DNA of 64,000 nt from Myxocyprinus asiaticus (taxonomy: Eukaryota; Chordata; Actinopteri; Cypriniformes; Catostomidae). Both the position numbers and the translations under genes were made by a program. Shown piece after piece: positions 13,120 through 40,227 of this stretch. The stretch covers positions 15,946,281 to 16,010,280 of the forward strand of contig NC_059373.1 of assembly GCF_019703515.2 (NCBI RefSeq), read 5' to 3'. Each line of letters opens with the position of its first letter. Positions within the stretch are counted from its first letter, which is position 1. The notes under the pieces were generated by a model. It ran no database searches and was not told the DNA's origin. It saw only the letters and a program-made list of their open reading frames with translations.

Positions 13120-13569
13120 GGTGTTGGGTGAGTTACACAAAAAAGTAATCCACTACAAACTACTAATTACTTCTATAACACTGTTATCTGATTACTTCAT
13201 CTGAAAAGTAATCACATTATTAATTACTTTACTTTTGAGTTACTTTATAAAACGCTTCACTTTTTTTCCACTCAACAAATTTGACGTTTCTATTTCTTAT
13301 TCATTGTCATACACCCTTCAGCTGTCACAGATACAAACACAAACACACGGACATTTGAACATATTAATTCAGATTTGAAATGTATTATAATTATATTATA
13401 TTATTTTAGCAATTAATGCACTGAAAGTAATTACCTTAATTGAAAGTCAGTGACTGTAATCTCAATACAAGAATTAAAAAATTTAATGCATTTTGACAAT
13501 ACTTTGTTGACTAAAAGTAATTAGATTACAGTTACTAATTACTTCGTAATCAGATTACACCCAGCACTG
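13120..13569. mobile_element. Palindromic MITE (GTGTTGGGTgAGTTAC termini)
   Basis: The left end GGTGTTGGGTGAGTTACAC and the right end ...GTAATCAGATTACACCCAGC are inverted copies; the interior is rich in AGTAATTA/TAATTACT repeats. A partial copy ends at 31382. Confidence 0.75.
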
Positions 13570-15228
13570 CTGTTCAACCAAATGAGTTTTCCACAATCAT
13601 CTATAAAATTGCAGTTCTCTTAAATAGTCCTGATAGATGTGACAAATATTTATTTTTTAAAGTAGCTTAGGCTACAAAGATTCCTTATAGACTCTCAACT
13701 AATAACAAGACAATAACTTTATGTGTGACAAGAATTAGAAAAATATTTTTATAATAGTTTTAGATGAAGTAGAGTATTTTCACTACAGGTACAGGACACT
13801 ACTGTCACTGCTCAAAATGCCATGTCAACTACTCATTTCTTGCTTTAGAGGGTAGAGATGAGGACTATAGATCTTTCTGATAATATTTGATTATCCTGGC
13901 CATGAATCTCTTTAAAGAACCCGGGAACTATTTATCCAAACATCAAATTCAAGCTTGTTAATAGTGTATTAAAAGGATAGATTAACGTTCTAACATTTCC
14001 TTGACATCTTTGCAACAAGCATCAACAACTGCTGACATCAGACCATCCCAATCTCCTCTTGGACAAAAAAAACCCCAGATGATTTTCTTGGTCTCCATAC
14101 AACTTGGAGGAACGTGATACATGACACAGTAAATTATTAAACGGGCTTTTCATTTAGACCAGGCAACTTCCAAAGCACTCGGTTGATGGAGTTTCTGTGG
14201 AAGCTTGCAACCTGAGAACTAGTCTATGTAGTGTGACCCACCAAGCCATGTTGAGATCCTGAAGCCCATAGATGGATAATTGAAACTTTATATAAAAAAT
14301 GTCAGGCAGCAACTTGATAAAGTGCATCCATGAGTCCACTAATTTATTCATGCAGGGCCACACGCCCATTAGCAATGAGTGGAGGCAACGTGAGGGAGAT
14401 GGCTTTGTGTTTCATTAGGATTACAAAAGAAGGCCTATCTTCTTACAGGAGCTTGTCTACATTTACCTACAAGACACTGACTTGATCATTTTCCTCTATG
14501 GTCCACCAAAGACACCTAATGTATCATTAAATTGGCAATCAATTAAAAAAAAAAAATGTGAAAGCCCAAAGTTCTTCTCCTTTTCAGGCTGAAATACAAG
14601 ATAATAATTGGTGCACTGCCTGAGCAGTTTATCATAAGCCTATTTACTGGTTTTGTTGGTCAAACAAAAAGAAAGAAACTGTAGAGAGATTTTGGAGAAC
14701 CCTCAACACAATCCACCTTTCAAACACAGTCTCTCACGCAAACACACATTTACAGCTTTCAGAGGAGAATGGCTCTGTAACATACATACACACATCATAA
14801 AAAAGTTAGGTTTAATAACCCTAAATATAGGTTTAATTGGTTTTTATTAGATGGTCAAGAGAAAACTAGTTGTGTGGTTCCTGTATTTTTGTACCTGGAT
14901 CTCTGACACTTATTTTAATATATATTTTTTTAAAGTTTCATAAAAAGGCTGTCTACCGAGAGCTAATTTGAATGGTACAGCATGACAGCTTTGAGAGAGG
15001 GGGCATTTTCAAATATAACAGGTGGGACCTGTCGGAATGTCAGTGCAGTCAGACAAATCAACGGCAGCTGTAACAGCACACACTTAAATACAAACACAGA
15101 CACTCTCACACACAAAGCACTTAACAGATGAAAACACATCTTTAATGATACCCTAGACTAGTTCTATATAATTATCAAATTGCAAGAGGCCTAGTTAGAC
15201 CACCATAATTACAAAGACTCCTCTCAGA

Positions 15229-17082
15229 TTTAGGGGCCGTTTACACGACGGAAAATTTTATGCGTTTTGGCTGTTCGTTTACACGACAACGGTGTTTTGG
15301 GGCCTGAAAACGCAAACTTTTGAAAACGATGCCGTTATCGTCTCCGTGTAAACATACAAAAACGCAAATTTGTGAAAACAGTGACGTCATGCGCACGCGT
15401 ATTACGTGTTATATAAAGAATGATGGATTGATAGGCATCAGTTTGAGATGTATAATTATCTATATGAATACTGGTGTCTGTGCAAATAACAATAATCAAC
15501 AATTTATTCATTTGGAGTGTTTTGTATGGAGTGTGAACATTGTACACTAGGCAGAACCTGCAATTTGAACATCTTGAAATTAATGTATGGATTTAGATGG
15601 GAAAATTGTATTTGCATTTTAAATGTTATTTATTTACTTAATTTTATTTGATGTACCTTTACCCTGCAATTCATTCACCCACCACTTATGTACATAGCCT
15701 ATAGACAGAGATGTGATGCCATGTTCAGTATTCAATGATATGCTTAGAATATGAAAACATGAAGCAGTGAAAATGCATGTTAGATTCAGTGTACACAAGA
15801 CCTCTCTCTCCGTCAGAAGATATCCATATTTCAGAGTTCTGTCTGATATCCAAAACCAGTCAACATCAACAGCTTGTTACGTTAACTTACTCTCCTACCA
15901 GCCCAAGAGTCAGCAGGGGGAATACAGAAGGAGGCAGGAGACGAAGTGATGGTAAAAATGAGCAGTTTATTGAATAATCTTGAGAGTTCAGTCTATAGGC
16001 ATGCACGCGAGTACTTCAAATCAACACGCGAGACATTCAAAACTACAATGGCGGACTACAGGACTGTGTTTGTGCTGCTCAAGATTTTGAGTTTACTGAC
16101 ACTTCTCCAGCAAAGTGTAGATTTACTGCATCAGTACTACGACCAGCGATCGCTAGCGAGCGAGTTTAGTACATCGTTGTCGTATAAACGTACCCTTAGA
16201 AAGAAGGCAATTTCCTTGTCAACCTTCTCACTTTATTCTCTAAAACAAGCCAACTTGCGCCACCTTGTGGATAGCACTTTCCCTTCAGTGACAGATAATT
16301 ACAACAAATGGTTCGCTCAGTTCTGTGGTCATTTATACAGGCAATGTCCACACTATGTTTTCGTTTGAAAACTCATTCTTTGCCAAAGCGTGACGGAAAA
16401 CGCCTTTCAAGTGTGGATGAGAGGCGTAAACAGAGAAATTAAATATTCCAGGTTCAATACAAGTTAAGATCAATCGACAGCATTTGTTGCATAATGTTGA
16501 TTACCACAAAAAATCATTTCGAATTTCCCCGGCTTTTCTTAAAAAGAGGATCAATCTAGGTTACAGTGAGGCACTTATGATGGAAGTGAATGGGGCCAAT
16601 GATTTGAGGGTTTAAAGGCAGAAATGTGAAGCTTATCATTTTATAAAAGCACTTACATTAATGCTTCTGTTAAAACTTGTGTATTATTTGAGCTGTAAAG
16701 TTTTTAAATTTGTCGTTTTTGCGGGATTACAGGGTTTGCGGCGTTACATCATCATGTCAACGAAGTTGGAAAATTGGATAAAACTTTACACAGATTAGGT
16801 TAGTAAGCGATTTTACCACACTAAAATCATGTTAACATGCATATTATTTTCATCTTGTGGCTATACTTTTGAAACAGTGAGTATTTTAATGTTTATAGAC
16901 TGGCCCCATTCACTTCCCCATTCAAGTGCCTCACTATAACCTTGATTTGTGCTTTTTTTTTTTTTAAAGAAAAGGAGGGACGAGTCAAAATAAATATTTG
17001 TGATTGCTGTTGACTTGTGTTGAACCCGGAATATTCCTTTTATGCGTTTTCAATCGAAAACGTGTAGGTGTGGATGTGGCCT
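15229..17082. mobile_element. Composite dispersed element with a 140-codon open frame
   Basis: It starts GGGGCCGTTTACACGACGG and is followed by several GTTTTCG/CGAAAAC-type inverted motifs; an inverted-like end (CGAAAACGTGTAGGTGTGGA) lies at about 17055-17082, with a foldback MITE (16438-17042) nested inside. An open frame at 15946-16368 (140 aa, MSSLLNNLESSVYRHAREYF near its start) is not recognised; it could be part of a non-autonomous DNA transposon. The ends are uncertain. Confidence 0.5.
16438..17042. mobile_element. Foldback MITE, second family, nested in a larger element
   Basis: Begins AAATATTCCAGGTTCAATAC and ends GTTGAACCCGGAATATTCC in inverted orientation. It is clearly the same family as 37345-37979 and interrupts the composite element at 15229-17082. 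Confidence 0.78.
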
Positions 17083-17154
17083 CAGTCACCATTCAATTTC
17101 ACTGACCTGACCAAAAAAAAAAAATTAAATAAATAAATAATAATAATTCTTATA

Positions 17155-17158
<4 letters not shown>

Positions 17159-17219
<61 letters not shown>
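17159..17219. repeat. (AT)n microsatellite at a MITE centre
   Basis: About 60 bp of AT between the two arms of a foldback element. Confidence 0.95.
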
Positions 17220-17221
<2 letters not shown>

Positions 17222-17350
17222 AAGCAATGAAAGTGAATGGTGACTGAGGCTAACATTCTGTGTAACATCTCCTTTTTTGTTTCACAGTCATTCGGGTTTG
17301 GAAAGTAAACCATGAATGTTTCATTGTTTTGGGTGAACTATCCCTTTAAG
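17220..17350. mobile_element. Right half of a foldback MITE
   Basis: Contains AATGAAAGTGAATGGTGACTG and ends GGGTGAACTATCCCTTTAAG. A matching left core (CTCAGTCACCATTCAATTTC) lies across the (AT)n tract at about 17080-17100, so the AT tract has expanded at the palindrome centre. Confidence 0.6.
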
Positions 17351-17886
17351 AATATACTATCCTGATTTTTGGACAAAATATCTAACAGACTGTTCTAATA
17401 ACTGACTGCATATAAAAACATTTACACATAAAAAAAAAGTGTACACAACAGCTTATATACTCATATACTGTATATAGGCTTCCAATATTTAATGTAAGAC
17501 AGATCTTGATTAATGTTTCCGCAAGAATAATGCAAGCATAATGCTTCCCCCACAAGACAAAGGTCAGTAACAGTATGAAAGAAATAGTTGTGAACTTCTG
17601 CCTTTCGTTAGCAAAAGCATTGGCCACTCATAAAGATTTTATATACAATTCTTAACTCATTATTCTGCTGCCTTGATAGTAACTCCAGATAGTAACTGTT
17701 GACACTAATTAGTCACATATTTTCCATTTCTTTTTTCCAAACAATAATGTGAAAATTGAAGTCAGAATTTGATTTGACTAATACCCTGTGTTAAAATAAT
17801 CATGATTAACAATGACATGTAAAGTGCATGTGCAACTCTAAGAATGTACACTTGGGAATATCCCTAACCTGTCTTAGTCTAAAAGC

Positions 17887-20044
17887 CTAAAAGCTCTCAT
17901 CCGTGTCTTCAGTCTGTTGAAATGTGGAGTCATTTTCCAGTTCTGGGGAGTCAGTAAGTCTTTGGTTCTCAGACTCTCCACTGATTCGTGTCTGCAGCTC
18001 TTTGGTTCTGGTTGAGACAGGAAGCTGCTCAGAATAGAGCAGTTCCTCTGGGTTGAGTTCCTCCTCTGCACTCACTGGGGCAGCAACACAAGGCCGAGCT
18101 GATTTGGTCCTCAATCTGTGTTTCAGGGCCTCATCTCTCTCCTAAAACAAAGACATTTTCATCCTATGATTCATCCTACTCAAATTGTATCAGAAAAAAT
18201 CTGAGATCAACAGATATTGAATATTAGTTATTTATAGTAAGTGATTTTTAATGCATAAAGATAAGTGGTGAATGCCATTAGTGATCTGCTTCACCTTTCT
18301 CCTCCACTTGTTTCATTTTCATCTCAATGTATTCCTTTCGGGTGACCTCTTGTTCTTGGCGAGTCTTGAGTGACTCTAGCAGAGCGGGTGGTCTGCTCTT
18401 TGTGCACACACACATGTTTGTTTTTCTATCATGGTGGGGACTTTCCATTGACTTCTATTGTTTTAATAGTGAGCTAATAATATTTTCTATCCCCTGCCCA
18501 TCCTCCTAAACGTAACCCTTACACAGGCATTATTTAGTGTGTTTATTAAGCGTTTTTCCTTGCGGGGACCGCAGGGACAAATTTGTCAAATGCGTAAATC
18601 TTAAAAATAGAAATAGAAAAAAGTAGACATAATGAAATACTTTTGTGAGTACACTGCCTTCTATACCCATGTAATGATTCTATTTATGCAATTCTTCTTG
18701 ATCTCAATGAGAGAACAGGTGAAATTTGCGAAATCATCACAACAATACTTAAGACTTTTGACACATAATATTTCTCACCATGATGTTGTAGGATTCCCCA
18801 CTGCCTCCCTGTCTTTGTTGAGCTGGAATGATTCCCTGGATAAACAGCTGCTCCAGAATTTCACTGGACTCAGGTCTGTCTTGGCTCTGCTGGGCCAGTC
18901 CAGGACTCCGGGCTAGATATCAGACACCATATGTGTTGAAATAAATATTAGATTTAGTTTGATTTACTTTATTCTTTCATTCTTTTTAAGTTTTGTTGAT
19001 TTATGTACAAAACGAAAGAGATAATTTATGTTATTGATCAGATGTACAATGTCTTAGCAAAACCTCAAATGTTTGCCATGCAGTATATGATTAGAATTTA
19101 GAGTGAAATTACAGCAACAACTATTAAAAGCAAAACCTTGCAGTGGTGGAAGCAGTCTACATACAGTTCCTGGCAGAACTGTCAGCTCCCCTGCATTTAG
19201 ACTGACACCGCTGTCTGTGGTCATTTTGGACACGGCGGAGTCACCGCGGGATTGCCCCTGAGCAACAAACCCCAGAGTTTCGGCCTACAAAATAACAGCA
19301 AAAAAGAGTAAGTCCCATATCAGTCTCCCAGTAATGGAAAGGGCTGCATATTGGTCATTGACAAATAAGGTTATCTGAATTAATCAAAATGAGAATTTAA
19401 TTAAGTTCTTAGAAATGTAATCTTTGTGTACATTTTGGTTTAATACTTTTTTGATAAACATTTATAGCATCTAATACAATGACTTTAAAAATTTGAAGTG
19501 GTGTAACCATCAAGTAAAAGGTATTAAAATGCATTCCTTGCACCTTAAATACATGTGAGTGCACACAACTTAAAATAATAATAAAAAAATAAAAATCTAC
19601 AAAAATACATTTTCATATTCAGTTCTTTTTGACCCAAACAAAATGTGCCTTTTCACAAAAATGTCTCAATATCTGATACAAATAAATAAATAAATGTAAA
19701 AAAATGTCAGTGAGGGTCAAAGGGGGTCTTTTTTGTTTGTTTGTTTGTTTTTTTGTCACATGACAGCAGAATGGCCTGTATGTTGGTAACACAACCTGAA
19801 TTTGATTTAGTGGACATACGTTTTTCAAATATTAATACAATTTTAAAACAAAATTGTTTAGTTGCTTATTTGTTTAAATAAATAATAATTAAATATAATT
19901 CCACACTACCTATGCCAACAATTTCTTTTTTCAAGAATCACAATTATTTAATGAGACTTTTATTTTGTTTTATTTTTATTTTTCTGTCTCCGGACAGTTG
20001 CACCAATTAGACATTTTTCCCTTTTAACCACAGGGGGAAAAATA

Positions 20045-20114
<70 letters not shown>

Positions 20115-20541
20115 GACATGGAACTCAGAAATTGAAAGCATGTTCATAATAGTAGAGATGTATTCAAGTAATTGTTTCGTGTGAAGTTAATTTTCAATGT
20201 AGTTATGAATAAAAATATTTAAAAATAAATAAATAAATAAATGAATAAAAATGAGCGTCAACTCATTGACCCATATAACAAAACACTTACAGTGTAACAT
20301 GAAGGTGTAACTCTTTTCGTTGTGTTTAATTATTCATCCACATTATCTATTAAACAATAGTCGTGGGAACGAGTATTTCATATCTTTCAACATCATACTG
20401 TATAACTTAATTTAATATGCAGTTCCTTGATTCATATTTGCAATCATTTGAAATCGAAAAAAAAAAATAAGACTGTACCTCATTTCCGTCGCACGGTTTC
20501 ACGGGTTCAACCACCGTGATTTTGGAGCTCCCACATCCCAT
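17887..20541 (-). CDS. stmnd1: Stathmin domain-containing protein 1, five exons, one junction unresolved
   Basis: Minus-strand exons: 20541-20479 (MGCGSSKITVVEP...), 19284-19161, 18912-18779, about 18397-18295, and 18141-17887 ending in TAG. The N-terminus MGCGSS is an N-myristoylation/palmitoylation-type start, as in human STMND1. Exon 2 ends ...TVLPGTV and exon 3 reads SSEILEQLFIQGI, matching the family pattern LPGTIS...SDILEELIVQGI. Exon 4 is the charged stathmin-like helix (TRKEYIEMKMKQVEEK). Exon 5 carries ERDEALKHRL and an acidic tail ending TDESF. The total is about 225 aa against about 276 in human. Two oddities: exon 4 lacks about eight N-terminal residues of the family and begins directly beside a repeat, and the best donor of exon 4 (phase 1) does not match the acceptor of exon 5 (phase 0). 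The gene is divergent from ptdss1 and upstream of rbm24 on the same strand, the same neighbour as in mammals. Function is poorly known; tubulin binding is inferred from the domain only. Confidence 0.82.
18401..18600. mobile_element. Dispersed repeat directly upstream of stmnd1 exon 4
   Basis: Contains GGTGGGGACTTTCCATTGAC, TCCTAAACGTAACCCTTACA and CGGGGACCGCAGGGACAAAT, a combination common in fish repeats. On the stmnd1 sense strand it ends in a TG-rich tail that runs into the exon 4 acceptor. Confidence 0.55.
20052..20111. repeat. (AT)n microsatellite
   Basis: In stmnd1 intron 1, about 370 bp from exon 1. Confidence 0.95.
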
Positions 20542-22130
20542 GTTTATTGTTCAGGACAGCACGATGTTTCATTTGATCTGTGAAAATTCTTAAACACTGT
20601 CGCATTCCAACACATGAACCACGACCGAGCGACTACCGTCGTCATGGACTCTTTGCGTTGCTAAGCTCCGTTGCTACAATAAATCTGACCCTGTTATCAG
20701 AGGTCACGATAACCTGTTATTCTGCCTTGGCTCTAAATTGGTTAAAAAAACAAACAAACAAAAAAAAAAAAACAAAAAAAAAGTACAATGGCGATTGATC
20801 ATTGCTGCAATTAAGTAAATTAGTCACTAGTCTCAAGAATTTAAAATTCACTAACTAGAAAAATAAAAATAAAATAAAAAATAAAAAACAAGTTTACAAT
20901 TTTAAAATTCACTCTAATTCTAATTCATTCTAAAATTCAACTATTCAAAATGTCTGTATATTAGTAGCTTTCATTTTCAAATTTAGGTAAACATGTAAGC
21001 AAATGCTAAAGCATCTTCAAAGTGCATCTGAAGAATTTAGCTAAACAAAGTGAGTGTGAAAGCAGGTTCCTGTGGTATGTCCTTTTTTTCTACCTTTGAA
21101 AGAATATATGTGTACAGGTAACCTCTGATTTCATGACCAATCCCATTTCTTCAGGCTCTGGGAATAGCATAGCCTATATTTGTTTGGTGTTGTACAACAT
21201 TTCTACAAAATGAACAAGTTTAAAAATTAAACAGTATGAATCACACTGAATCACATGTGTAGCCATATACTGTAAGCTTCATGGCTGCATACATTACTCT
21301 CTGTTCTGTAAGCAAGTCAGTGGCCCCTCAGCAGCATTTGGAGCTCATAGACTGAGCATTTACATTTCCTTTTATTGGTAATATTACATGTCCGACTTAT
21401 CATTACTTGCTCATTTTAGCACCTAGTACACCTTATTTCCCCAGTACTACACAAATCTTTGCCGATCTGTGCCAAAGCCTTCACATGGTCATGAACCAGG
21501 TCTTTAGAAATATTCCCAATCACATTTGTAGAGAGCCTTCTCCTGTGCACTTGACTCAGAATCTTCAGTCATCTTTTTATAATTCAGGGGCAAATCAGGT
21601 AATTTTGGAGTTCCTTCAATCCAACATTAAACAATGACTATCTGTTTTTTTTTTTTTTTTTTTTTTTTTTTTCAAATGATGATTCACTCCATGGACTGTA
21701 TTTTAATTACACCATCTGTCGGAAAACAATGGGGCCATGTGTGACACATTGTGTCACCTCCTAGACATAATTGCTCAACTACAAAGGCAGTGATGCCAAG
21801 ACATTTTTTGCCCACCAAGTGACATAATCAGTAGTCTGGCTCACACATTACTAGTTTTGTTGGTCAGACTGAGTGAATTATTGTCAAACTTTTAGAAGCT
21901 CTTTGTTGTGAGCTCTGCTACATAAATGTATTTTTTATTTATTTATTGTTTTAATTATATTTGTTATTTTATTTATTTATTTTTTGCAATGCATATAATA
22001 ACTACTGCATTTCATTAGAACAAATAGCATTTATCCAAAAATAAATAGATAAATTGCAATGTGTTGCACTGGAAACAGTTAACGAAAAATGGTGTCTTAC
22101 TGTAATATCCAATCAAAAATGTACTTTTCC

Positions 22131-22290
22131 TTAAAGGGATAGTTCACCCGAAAATAAAAATTATTTTATCATTTACTCACCCTCATGCCATCCCAGTTGT
22201 GTATGACTATTTTTCTTCTGCAGAACACGAGCAAAGACTTTTAGAAGAATATCTCAGCTCTTTTCATTTTATGGTGAAACATCCCTTTAA
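22131..22290. mobile_element. Short MITE with perfect TTAAAGGGAT termini, 160 bp
   Basis: TTAAAGGGAT at the left is an exact inverted copy of ATCCCTTTAA at the right. It sits inside one copy of a local duplication whose other copy lacks it. Confidence 0.82.
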
Positions 22291-22442
22291 ATATGAAATA
22301 CATTTTCCGAAATGATACACAAATCATCAGAAGAAAAAAGAAAGAGATTTTGTTTTGTCATTTCAAAATTAGTAGGGAATGTTTTTTGTAATTATCAAAT
22401 TAAAAAATATAAATAAAAAAAGAAAGAAGGTAGGAAAGAAAG

Positions 22443-22444
<2 letters not shown>

Positions 22445-22477
<33 letters not shown>
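22445..22477. repeat. (GA)n microsatellite
   Basis: Spacer between the two copies of a local duplication. Confidence 0.93.
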
Positions 22478-22481
<4 letters not shown>

Positions 22482-22914
22482 AAAGAAGAATGAATAGAGT
22501 GTCCTTTAATATACAACCCAAAATGTAACTTTTCCTTGAAGTTGACAAACATTTTCCGAAATGATACACAAATGATCTTTTACAAAATTATTTTTTGTCA
22601 TTTCAAAATTAGTATAAGTATTTTTTTATTATTATTATTTAATATTTTTTTGTATTTATCAAATTAAAAAATATATATAAAAAAGAAAGAAGCTAGGAAA
22701 GAAAGAAAGAATGCTTTTTAACTTGACCTTTCAAACTTCCCCATGTAGATCTCACGTCATAAATCCGCTTCTCGTAAGCGCCCTGTGAGGCCAGGAGATG
22801 GTACTGTCGCTCATTTTTTTCTCCGGCAACACCCCCGGACCCTGAAACGACCCCGCCTGATAAAGATCCCTGCGAATGGAAAAAGCTCTTATACAGCCTC
22901 CTGCGCTTTACCAA

Positions 22915-22919
22915 CCAAT
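22915..22919 (+). promoter_or_regulatory. CCAAT box upstream of ptdss1
   Basis: A CCAAT in the context ACCAATGG (NF-Y type) lies about 146 bp upstream of the ptdss1 ATG in a CG-rich block (22740-23040). A TCACGTCA half-palindrome at about 22752 may be a CRE-like site. The transcription start cannot be read directly from sequence. Confidence 0.35.
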
Positions 22920-23064
22920 GGAGTCGACTGTCTGAAACAGTGCGGTAACAGCGACTCGACGCACTCAACTTCAGTGAAGTTCGGTCAGAGAAGCTCGGCG
23001 CTGACGGAGAGGAGTGTTTTCTGGAGCCTCTCGCTATTTATTTTTCTTTTGAATGAGATTTAGA

Positions 23065-38475
<15,411 letters not shown>

Positions 38476-39049
38476 TGACCACAGGTAGAGAAGGCTTATC
38501 TCTCAATGGTCCTGGACACACAAAGGGTGTAAGAAAAAAATCTGGCACAAACGGTTGGAGAGGTAAAACTGTTACCTCGATGATAGAGTGGAGACACAAG
38601 AAAGCGGTTCTATACACAAAAGACACATTCCAGAACACAGCAGCTCTGTGTCTGCACTTTGCACTTGTTTGTACAGTATTTTTCACAGCACTTGGAAGGA
38701 AATTCTGGAAAAGAAAAGCTTGAAGCTTTGTGGCATGCCAACTTTATGTTAAATCACACCATATACACTTTCTAATGGCATTGATGTGGCTTTAAATGGC
38801 ACATTCCAATGTAAAGAGTGTCAGAAGTCTGAGCCACCCGAATGTATAGGTTGACCCACCTGATTAAATAAGTACAATGATTCCAAGCTTTGCTGTTAAG
38901 CATTCTGGCTGTATTTAATTTATTGCAACCTGATTATTCAAGCCCTGCTATTTTTATTACATATATTGTTGATGGAGACCAAGCTCTCTCAGATTTTGCA
39001 CATTTTCCTCCACTTGCCCTGTAATCTGTTTTGTTTGTTGTACCAATCC

Positions 39050-39055
39050 AATAAA
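39050..39055 (+). terminator. Polyadenylation signal candidate, ptdss1 (proximal)
   Basis: AATAAA 575 nt downstream of the ptdss1 stop codon. A second candidate at 40118-40123 would give a 1.6-kb 3'UTR including the (GT)n tract. Confidence 0.5.
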
Positions 39056-39411
39056 ATAACAATAATAATAATTTAAGCACTTGTTTTAATGCACTAAGGA
39101 AACAATGCTGTCACAGAGGTACCTGTGACTAAAATCACAACGGTAATGGTTTCAACTTTTTCAGTCTTCTCATATTTGCTCTTAAATTAAAATTGTGTAG
39201 AGCCAGTGTGAAGGAGAGGCAGGCCTTGATCTTTTGGAATAAGAGATGTTGATTCAAATGAGCACTTTTGGCAATTTTTGAAGGTAGTTTAAAACGTCCT
39301 AACTTTGTATGCTGTAATGTGGTAACATGGTTTTCTATACTTTTATGTTTTTTTTGTATGTTGACTTTTGTAGTAAAAGAGATAAATGATTCCTTGTGTG
39401 ATTTTTTTTTT

Positions 39412-39416
<5 letters not shown>

Positions 39417-39456
<40 letters not shown>
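39417..39456. repeat. (GT)n microsatellite
   Basis: Preceded by a T tract; in the distal ptdss1 3'UTR if the second polyadenylation site is used. Confidence 0.95.
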
Positions 39457-39459
<3 letters not shown>

Positions 39460-40117
39460 AATGATTTTAGACCCGTGCTTCAGAGAAATTGTTCTTTTTG
39501 AGGCCTTTAAATTACTATGCAGTTTTGTCACTTACTGTAGACATAGTTGTAATTTATAAAAAAAATACAAATAAAAAATAAACACATTTAATGATGCATT
39601 CCTAAAATACTTAAAGGATTTGATGTCTAATGTTTTTATAGTCAGCGATTATATTTTTCATGGCTGTTAATAATACTAAGTGTAAACATATGGTACAACA
39701 AAATGTTTGCTGTTTATTTTTTTTACCTTTTTTACATTTTGCCTTTACAGTACATTTTTTACATTAAATTTTTTCGTGGACCACATTAATGACCAACACA
39801 CAAGTTGTAAGTAAATAGTTGTTTAGTTGGGGGGTTTTTTATGCAAGGTATACAGTCATGAATTTTGTTTGGATCTGCAGTTTTCACACCTGAAAGCAAC
39901 AACTAAACTGTGTGATGTCAAACTTGAATCCTGAAACAGTATTTCCATATGTGATCATTTCAAGCCTTTTCTGTGATTATATGGAGAAATGAATTGTGAC
40001 CATTTTGCTTTTGATTTTAACAACTTGTGAGTAACATGACAGTAAAAAACAAAAACAAAAAAACAACTCTCAAATGAGCATTTTTTTACGTTTTAACACA
40101 CTGATAATGTGTCGTAC

Positions 40118-40123
40118 AATAAA
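40118..40123 (+). terminator. Polyadenylation signal candidate, ptdss1 (distal)
   Basis: AATAAA followed closely by GCTTTC and a CA dinucleotide. It sits just before a tRNA-derived SINE. Which signal is used needs cDNA data. Confidence 0.35.
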
Positions 40124-40227
40124 GCTTTCAAATGCAGTTTCCTAATGAAGATTCTTCGTGTCTTATTATTTTAATGATTAGAGTTGCACTCAAAAAATAT
40201 TTTTGCCAATTTTTAAGATTTACTTGT

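Larger units (their letters stand above)
11968..17886. other. Spacer between rbm24 (5' end) and stmnd1 (3' end)
   Basis: The spacer holds the rbm24 promoter and 5'UTR (about 11968-12900), a palindromic MITE (13120-13569), a repeat-poor block (about 14030-14440), a composite transposon (15229-17082) and half of a foldback MITE (17220-17350). No gene is supported. Confidence 0.6.
22094..22700. repeat. Local tandem duplication with a (GA)n spacer
   Basis: ACATTTTCCGAAATGATACAC and CATTTCAAAATTAGTA occur at about 22301-22375 and again at about 22549-22614, followed in each case by ATCAAATTAAAAAATAT and AGAAAGAAG. Upstream, AATATCCAATCAAAAATGT pairs with AATATACAACCCAAAATGT. Confidence 0.75.
20542..23064. 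other. Divergent spacer between stmnd1 and ptdss1
   Basis: The two start codons are 2.5 kb apart on opposite strands. The spacer holds T-tract and (GA)n repeats, a 160-bp MITE at 22131-22290 inside a local tandem duplication, and a CG-richer ptdss1 promoter/5'UTR at about 22740-23064. Confidence 0.6.
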
